Origin: Membranipora membranacea
Taxonomy: Eukaryota; Bryozoa; Gymnolaemata; Cheilostomatida; Membraniporidae
Direction of reading: 5' to 3'
Assembly: GCA_914767715.1 (NCBI GenBank)
Contig: OU612066.1
Span: 11,413,001 to 11,477,000 of the forward strand
DNA: 64,000 bases
This document shows, piece by piece, positions 56,504-64,000 of this stretch (positions within the stretch are counted from its first letter, which is position 1; each line of letters starts with the position of its first letter). The notes under the pieces were generated by a model. It was not told the origin of the DNA and did not search any database. It worked only from the letters and a program-made list of their open reading frames with translations. Made by a program: the position numbers and the translations under genes.

Positions 56504-58370
56504 ATGTCGACAACACAGAAGGGCGGTAATAGGGTAGGACCTGACGCCACGCAGATAATGTTACAAAAAAATGATCGTATCAGAGAAAAGTATGTGAAGC
56601 GGATGAAGACACTGGGTAAGGAAGAAGAGCGGTGCACAGAAGACAGGACTAGACAGGTAAGCATGCAGTCATTGATATCATATATTTTTACAAATAATGA
56701 AAAATTGTAAATCAAATGGGTGTTAAATGGTCATATCTTGACTATAAGGTTGGCAATTCCTTGCTTTTCTCTCACAAATCTCTCATGGCACTTGTTTATC
56801 TCAAACATAATTTGTAAAAAGGAAATATAATGAGCAGTGATTTGATTTGTTTCAACTGCGTCAGTTTTCCAGCTCCAATGTTGTTGATTTATGTTTGATA
56901 CTTTATTGCCTTTATTATTGACTAAAATACCATCAGAATCTTGAGTAAGGATATTCCCTGGTGATGGCAAATGAATGTCTAGCCTTTTTGTCTTGACGGT
57001 GTGGATCTTGTCAATCTTTCAAGAAAAAAAGTACTTAATTTTTCCTTGTCTTCAGATATCACGTTGAGGCTAGCCTAAGTTACAGTGTTACCACGCCTTT
57101 CAAGTTTATGACCATAAGATCTCTTCAGATTTGTGGCTTCACAATTAATGGGTTTCAATGTCTAACTTACAAATTTTAAATTATGAACTGAAGGCCATCA
57201 TTTGAGTTTACTACCACGAATAATCCACCATACCTGGCTTTAGTGTATGACTAAGGTAGGCAATTACATATCACTCAAGCATCATGAATTTCCACCAATT
57301 AGCTCTGTAAACTTATGTAATTTCAATTTCCTATACTACCACAACACTGATCAAGCCTCGATCAGATATTGTATACAAAATAGTCATGAGAATAAATCCA
57401 ACATCAGTTTGAAGTTTGGTCAGTCTAGGATATTGAAGACAAAAGAAATAATAATGACTAGCATATCTGACATTATAATAATATGAGATAAATCAGCCCT
57501 GAAACTATCCAGCTTCCATTGCAGATATATGATCTGAGGAAGGAAATCAAGGACCTCCACGCTTATACTGCAGTGTATAGAGACAACAGCTTAGTTATGA
57601 TAGACACAAGACGAAAGCCTGTCTCGTATGACGAGATCATGATGGCGAGCAAAGAACAAAACCCAAAAACTAATTTACAACCTCCAACTCCTTCGGTAGT
57701 TCGGTCAACACCAACTCCCAACAAAAAGAGATCAAAGACAGCCAAGGCTGCAATCAGAAATGATCCATTCCATCTTAAAAACTGTTTACAAGATGTTGAG
57801 TTGGAGAGGAAATCACATGACAGCAACAAACAGGTTTCTCTGCCACCAACAGCGGGTGACAGTACAAAGATTTCAACCAGAAAGCGGTTGAAACGTTCCA
57901 GCACAGCAATACCAAAATCCAGCCACAGTCAGTATCAATCATTGCTTCCTGGAAACTGTACAAGCTATTACTCCATTAGAAAATACTACGAGCAGGAGAA
58001 AGATAAACTACTTGTCAAATGGTCACCGCAAGAACGCAGGAAAAAAACAGTTCGTTGGATATTAGACAATATCACCATCCCACAATTCGGCGTGATGAGA
58101 CAGACCACAACGTCTGCAATATTCAGGGAATTTAAGCATTACAGAGAATCACCTTCCAAAACCAAGCAGACTGGTGCAAAGCCAGTGACATTGCCGTCAA
58201 TAATACAACCTGAAACAAACACTGAGTCAGATCATGATAGTGAGAGCTACACTGACGAAGAGAAAGAAGATAACTCTGATTACGACTCTGATGATGAAAC
58301 ACAACCCATTACTGTAGAAGGGCAGTTGAGAAAGGTCTCATTACGGCCAACAACCAGCAATCCCGTTTAA
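56504..58370 (+). CDS. Unrecognised protein with N-terminal coiled coil and acidic tail, 332 aa
   Basis: Two exons, 56504-56656 and 57525-58370, are joined by a GTAAGC donor and a TTGCAG acceptor in phase 0. The start has A at -3 (GACAATGT). I do not recognise the family. Residues about 15-75 are Lys/Arg/Glu-rich with heptad-like spacing (NDRIREKYVKRMKTL, then IYDLRKEIKDLHAY), suggesting a coiled coil that crosses the splice site. The middle is basic and Ser/Pro-rich, with TRKRLKRS resembling a nuclear import signal. A block at about residues 215-250 (WSPQERRKKTVRWILDNITI) is the most ordered-looking part. Residues about 282-314 are strongly acidic (SDHDSESYTDEEKEDNSDYD). There is no signal peptide or membrane segment. 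AATAAA lies 52 nt after the stop. The long open second exon, clean splice and polyadenylation signal support a real gene; function is unknown. Confidence 0.68.
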
Positions 58371-59145
58371 CACTGGAGCTAGCTTATTACAGTGTTACAC
58401 GACATGCAACAATGTTTAGTCAATAAAACCAATCATTACTTCCCTGGAGCTAATTAGCACTGCTATTGATGAAAACTGTCTAGTTATTTTATTTATCTGC
58501 ATATCTCAGAAGAGCGGACTTAATGACTTTTACTACTGATGACCAGAGAATAAGTTGTTTTCTTTGAGGTACTGATAGTGATAGCTTTATTGGCACTAGG
58601 AAATTGAATTATAAAAATTGTGAACAACAAGTATCGGCTAGAAACGAATGAATATTTTTTGATTGATCAACTGATAAGTAGAGATACTAGAATGAAGTAT
58701 TTCTTTTGAGCCAAGCTTATACTGTTATCCAACTTCAAGAAAAATATATCATGTCTTGTTATTTCTAAATAAAGAGCCGAATAAAGAATTGAAAGATTAA
58801 AAACATAATCTCTAACCCATAGTCTTATGTTTTCTGAATAGTGAAGCGGAGATTCTCTCACTTCAGTGTAACAACATGGAAACATCAGATAGAAGCTTAG
58901 CTTTCTTAACTTACAGCTGGTTTTCAAATAAAGGAAGAAGCTTTAATCACAACCAATATGTAAAATGTTACCTGATAACTTCACATTCCAAACACCGGTT
59001 TTAAAGCAAGCGCCACCTATTCCATTGCACAGTGAATAGAACTAAAGCAAATAAACAAAAACTACTGCACAACCCCTGATGCAGGGCATGACAGTATGAT
59101 AGCCAGTAGAACGATCCCGAGCCTGGTCACATGATCTGTCTGATA
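58371..59145. other. Convergent 3' region, unrecognised gene / Abraxas
   Basis: Contains the AATAAA at 58422 on the plus strand and minus-strand AATAAA motifs at about 58488 and 58586 that could serve Abraxas. No gene seen. Confidence 0.5.
58422..58427 (+). terminator. Polyadenylation signal of the unrecognised gene
   Basis: AATAAA, 52 nt downstream of the stop at 58370, implying a very short 3' UTR. Seen as a motif; its use is inferred. Confidence 0.5.
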
Positions 59146-62100
59146 TTAATACACAGGAGACGGAGGTGGACTGGGACTCATCACAGCCTCAGACACAGCC
59201 AGCGCAGGCAGCGTAACGCCATTCTGTGAGGAGGAGGAGGAGGAGGAGTTAATATTGAGCTGATGACTGGAAGATGGTCGCTCTCTGTTTTTTAGAATGT
59301 CTACATGCTCAAATGAGTCTGTTAGCTGGTTTGAGAATGAGAACTGAGGTTGAGCGTTGTTCTCTGTTGGGCTGTCGTCAAAATCTATAAGGTTCACTTC
59401 AACAGCTGCATTAGAACCTGTAACATCACAAGTGTAAGTCTTTTTTAGTTGTAATGCTCAGGTAAAGTGCAGTGCAGGTTGTTCCATGTATTATGAGTTG
59501 CTTCCCCTCAACTGGCACCTCTATGAGGGGGAACAACTTCAATTATCCAGAGCTAATGTGATAATCAGACCTGATCAGACCAGGAAGTTTGGGACATATC
59601 AGACCTAACAATAGCCGTAATAATAGACTTAGACGGTACACTATAATGAGTATTTGAATTGAGGTGTTTCATTGTGGAACTGTAGAACTACATTGTGTTG
59701 TGTAGTAGAAAAGGTTTTATCATTGATCTGCTTTGCACTCAATAGTATATTGTGATTATATTGGTTAAACGGATGGGTAACGACGTTGAAAAATCTAAAG
59801 ATATAGGAAACATGCTTGAGTTTTCTTTAATAGTACGCCCCTTACCCTCTGTTTGGTGATTGTAATCTTGTAAGTCTGATGATTTAGAATGAAGTGTACT
59901 AGATGATGCGCCCGTAGTGCTAACGCTAGGAAAGCCGGGTGGATCAGAGTCTACAGGTGTATCACATATCTGGTCTGCTTCTGAAATAGTGGCACATAAT
60001 GTGCGTCTCATACTGTCCATCTCATCTAGTAACATACCTATCTCATCCTCGGAGCGCTCTACCTCTGTACATAGATTCTACATAGAGGGTAACAACAACA
60101 AATAATGAGAAAGGCCAACATGCTGAGAAGGCACAGGCTATTTCCATACTGTCATTTTGTTTCATTAAATTAATGATTTGGGGATTTCTCTCAAACTTCA
60201 AGTCAAACTCTAGTGTCTTCATATTTTTGTCGGAGTTTCACAGATATATATGCACAATACAGGCCACAGAGTCAAACCTGATTACAGGTTTTTTTCTCAT
60301 GCTCTTATCAGAGGTCATAGACTTACTGTAGCCTCTGATTATATTGGGACTGAGAAGCTGCCAATAATCAATGAATTATAATGTTTAAACAAAGCGATGA
60401 AAACCATAGAGAATTATCAGCCTTCCCAACCAGGTCATTGCCGGTTAAGACAGGCTAGTTTCACTGGAGAAATATTATTATCCACAAAATTTTGCTATAC
60501 TCAATAGATAGTGTCTAGATTGGAGATGCTCTCCTACGAATTTGAATCCACCAGAATTGTATGTGAGATGCTAGATGACTTTACCTCTAGCTGCAGGCAC
60601 ATATCTGTAGATAGGGTCTCCACTTGCTTGGCGGCGTGAGAAGAATTTGTCCCATGATCGAAGAGAGTTGCCCTACAACGTATTTAATACATTTAAAAAA
60701 AATTCAAAATTGCAGTTGGTCTATAGGAAGTAAGTTTTAACTCCGTCAACAACCATCATTGCTGTATCTGGTTTGACAGACAAGAAAATTGAAGAGTCTT
60801 TATCAATCCTGTGGCCAGTCTCTACTGCACCAAACCAATATTAGTCAATTTGCCAACATAAGTAACAAAATTCAGCAGCAGTTTTATACATCCTTCAAAA
60901 AGCCATCTCAAGACGCAGACTGCATTTTTCTAATCCTCCATTGTAATTGAAGGCATGACCTGAGAGTTTTTGTTGCCCTGGGGAATTATCTCATTCATAA
61001 TGGCAGAATTAGGGTTGCAGGTTACCTAGTGGTGACACCACACAGGTCACTCTTACAGTCAAAGACTATAAGAGCTCACCTGACTCGTTTGTTGGTGATA
61101 GAAATTATAATGTAAGATAAGAAAGATAAGAAATTATTGCAACTCTCACAGAAAAGGTTTTATAATGGGGTTTAGATATACCCACCTATATGTTTGTACT
61201 TCTCATGAACACTCACCTATGTAGGGTTATTGACTCACTCACCTATGTGTTTGGTAGACAGCTGCACATTGTTTGGGCTGAGGAGGGATTGTCTCCACCA
61301 CTCTGTATTGAGACTGTGTATCGCCAAGATTAGTTACAGAAACTTTCACTGGCGAAAAGTTGCTGCAATAAAAACATAACACATAGCATTAATACATGCA
61401 TATACAGCATCTGTCAGAACAGTATAACTGATTACACAAGTCGTTATTCCTTGTTTGATGCAAACAAGAACGAAATCATTTCCCTCTATTGTAGGCCAAA
61501 AACAAGCTTTATATGAGGGAATGTTGATTTGAATTAAATTTTCTTCGCTACTCAATCACTATATCTCACTTAGATAAAATGAGATACCGAAAAAACTCTA
61601 TAATTGATTCCCAAAAATAAGATTTTAAAAGTTGTCAGAGGTTATTTTTGTGTGCATTAAGTTGTTATTTCCATTTGAAAATTAGGAATTTGATGATATT
61701 ATCCTTTTTTCAGGAAGTTTGGGACTCCCTGCTTATAGTTTCACCTGTATCGGGATTGTCCCGTCCTAGTTCCTGAAGGTATGAGGAACAGCAACTCCTA
61801 ACCTCCAATTGCAGTCATCAATCAGTACTATGGGTGTACCTCATGAGTATTAGGGGCGTGATGGCAATGCTGTCATCATCAAACCTCTTATTTTGTAGGG
61901 TGAAAAGTACAATACAAATATTGTATGTAAATAAACAAAATGGTTATACCTGAGCTTGTCACACGGCCGCCTTTTTTCTAACAAATAAGGCTAGATCCTA
62001 CCAGTTATTGGGTTTGAGGAGACTATCTGCTAGTAGAATTTCTTCTCCACAACAATTCCAAAACAGTCTTACCCATGTTTGATTGTGAAGAAAGTGTTAT

Positions 62101-63896
62101 TCTGTATTCTGTTAGAGTTGTTGTAATTCTGAGTAGTCGTAAACAATCCAAACACAGGTTGTGTGTTGGATGTCTCACCAGTTTTCCTACTACTTATATA
62201 TGCGCACAAGTTTCTATGTACTCTTCTTTCCCACAATGACATAGCCATGGTGCTGTTTTGTCGAGCTTTGTACCATCCCAAAATTTTCTGGAAAATACAG
62301 ACAACAGAAAGTATTAATCATCAAAGCAGACATAAGACAAACTTGATATTACCGAATGACATGAGAGGGTGAAGCTATTAACGCAAGGTCACACAAAGTG
62401 TCGGTTGGGATACTCGCATAATGGATGTGAACTCATACAAGCCCATGGCATTCAATAAGCATCCAGCTTGTAAAGATAAATAACTGAACTTAAAAAAAGT
62501 CAAGTTACCATCATGATTAAAATATCTTGTGTCACATAGATACAGCTTCTTGGTAAATAAGGTGGAAAAATTTAGCCCTGTCTAACTGGGTCATAATAAT
62601 TTTGTTATTGATTACCTGTTGATTGCCTGTTGTATCACGTTGATAGTATACTCACCATGTGTGGAATGTCACGTAAAAGTTCGGTGAGCTTTTCCTCTAA
62701 GATATTGCCTTTCTTGTCATAAAAATACCTCAGTGTCGGACAAACCACAGTCTTTTCTATGTCTGAAAGATAGATGATTAATGTGTTTTTAGTGGAAATC
62801 ATCATCAATTGCTCTGTAGCAGATGAATGATATGTCATGAGATTTACATTGAATCATCTTTATTGAAGGCCTGGTCAATCATCATCTATGTCAAACTGCT
62901 TAATATCAATAAATCTGTTATTTTTGATCATGATCTGTCTAGGTGAGGACGCATTCAGCGTTAACTCATAATTTTCATAGGCTGAGGTTAGTACTGCAGG
63001 TCGAGGACCCTTCCTACTTGAGATTAGGCAAATATACAAACTTACTTTGAATAATACATTTTGTCTGATTCTCAATCTGTGTATCGCTAATAACATTCTC
63101 TGTCTGAACTATAATATCACCGATCAGCAGTCCTTCCTGAATAAAATGAAATACAACAAGGCCCTCATGAAAACAACTAACTCATATCACCGACATTTCA
63201 ATCTTACTAGTCATAAAGCATGCCCTGACAAAGCCGGTGAAGAACGTGAACAGGATGATCACTGGTGACTTGTACACAAAGAAGTACCTCAATAATTTCA
63301 TTGGTAGAACCTGAGTTATACGCTGCTTGTTCAGCCATAACGCTGAATGGTGAATGCTTAGGCCTACTTACTATCTGTCACACCCGAATCTTCGACAACC
63401 AAAAAACCTTGGATTGATTGTAAATTACAGGATAAAGATAAAAATAATACATGAAGAGTCAATCATGTAACAAAGGATCAAGGAGTTAGATCTGATTATT
63501 TATAGCTTAGATAGATTTTTTGGGATTCATCATTGATTGATCAACTCTCCTCATCTCTAAATATACTGCAGAGATGTCTAAATACTGCTGAGGATTTTGG
63601 TGGCAATGTGTGTAGGGTGAATGATAAATATCATAAGTGTATGTATAAAAATGAAATGAGAAGATTAGCAAAGAGTAAAAAGACAGATCTGACTCTGAGA
63701 TCAGACAGATGAGGAAATTGGAACATGTTTGATTCATGCTAGATTGGAGCAAGATGGTCAATTTTCTTCCCATTCAACATCAGCCCCATGAGCATCGACC
63801 TTGCATAGATGAAAAGCTACTGACCTGATCAGAGGTAGAGTGAAGCTGGTCAAAAACAATGGAAGAGAAGACACTTCCAGAAATTCTCACAGCCAT
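59146..63896 (-). CDS. ABRAXAS1: Abraxas-family MPN-minus scaffold (BRCA1-A/BRISC subunit), complete, 398 aa
   Basis: Minus-strand exons: 63825-63896, 63046-63136, 62656-62762, 62073-62287, 61243-61362, 60585-60672, 59846-60077, 59146-59417; 1197 nt including TAA. The start MAVRISGSVFSSIVFDQLHS, then TSDQEGLLIGD and ISDTQIENQ, matches the N-terminus of Abraxas/ABRO1. GWYKARQNSTMAMS occupies the place of the JAMM HxHP motif and lacks both His, so this MPN domain is catalytically dead, as in the family. VTNLGDTQSQYRVVE and a Glu-rich coiled coil (exons 6-7), the BRCC36 partner region, follow. The tail is Ser/Pro-rich with a seven-Ser run and ends MSPSPPPSPVY, in the same place as the BRCA1-binding SPTF end of vertebrate Abraxas. 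Vertebrate Abraxas1 and Abraxas2 (ABRO1) are paralogues; this may be the single ancestral type. The gene is convergent with the unrecognised gene. Confidence 0.92.
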
Positions 63897-64000
63897 CCTT
63901 ATCCAAAATTTGACCTCAAGATTACCTTGACAAATTGTATTTGTACGGAGTGCTCGTATTCATCGAAACTGGTGATGGTAGAGCACAACTCTTAGTAGCA

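Noticed and set aside
62875-63045. Minus-strand frame considered as an extra Abraxas exon
   Set aside because: It continues from exon 2 through a good GTAAGT donor into intron; exon 2 joins 62762 in frame with family similarity.

Overview
The window is nuclear DNA of an animal, most likely an invertebrate bilaterian. Every gene is split by GT-AG introns of roughly 100 bp to 3 kb, the DNA is AT-rich with many AT and poly-G tracts, and a tRNA-derived SINE is present. The proteins are metazoan families (huntingtin, nuclear receptor, cyclin Q, POC1, SCOT/OXCT1, Abraxas). The receptor looks most like subfamily NR1, which is mainly bilaterian. I cannot name the species or phylum.

Layout: (1) 1-9,834, minus strand: the 5' part of a huntingtin gene. 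Ten coding exons were reconstructed (about 510 residues); the rest lies left of the window. Its tenth intron holds duplicated and nested repeats. (2) 9,835-23,283: a 13.4 kb stretch with no gene I can support, holding a SINE and microsatellites. (3) 23,284-28,981, plus: a complete 7-exon nuclear receptor (607 aa) with a candidate TATA/initiator promoter. (4) 31,584-38,204, minus: a complete 6-exon cyclin Q gene (283 aa), whose first and second exons have decayed tandem copies beside them. (5) 40,696-46,504, plus: a complete 13-exon POC1 (489 aa). (6) 47,251-54,038, minus: a complete 13-exon succinyl-CoA:3-ketoacid CoA transferase (517 aa) with a 1.2 kb palindrome in one intron. (7) 56,504-58,370, plus: a 2-exon gene of unknown function (332 aa). 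(8) 59,146-63,896, minus: a complete 8-exon Abraxas-family gene (398 aa) ending in Ser-Pro-Val-Tyr. The reading frame stays open across all chosen splice junctions, and the total length of each complete model is divisible by three.

The genes do not form one pathway. Two concern centrosomes, cilia or cell cycle (POC1, cyclin Q), one DNA repair or BRISC (Abraxas), one ketone-body use in mitochondria (OXCT1), one transcription (the receptor), and one is a large HEAT scaffold (huntingtin). Neighbours alternate in strand, giving convergent pairs (receptor/CCNQ, POC1/OXCT1, unknown gene/Abraxas) and divergent pairs (HTT/receptor, CCNQ/POC1, OXCT1/unknown gene).

The most unusual signal is non-coding: a set of tiny palindromic insertions (28, 40 and 50 bp) whose ends read CATAGAC...GTCTATG. 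Each is flanked by a perfect 8-bp target-site duplication, and a fourth copy is degenerate. They look like extremely short non-autonomous transposons, possibly hAT-like. Larger fold-back elements sit in introns of most genes.
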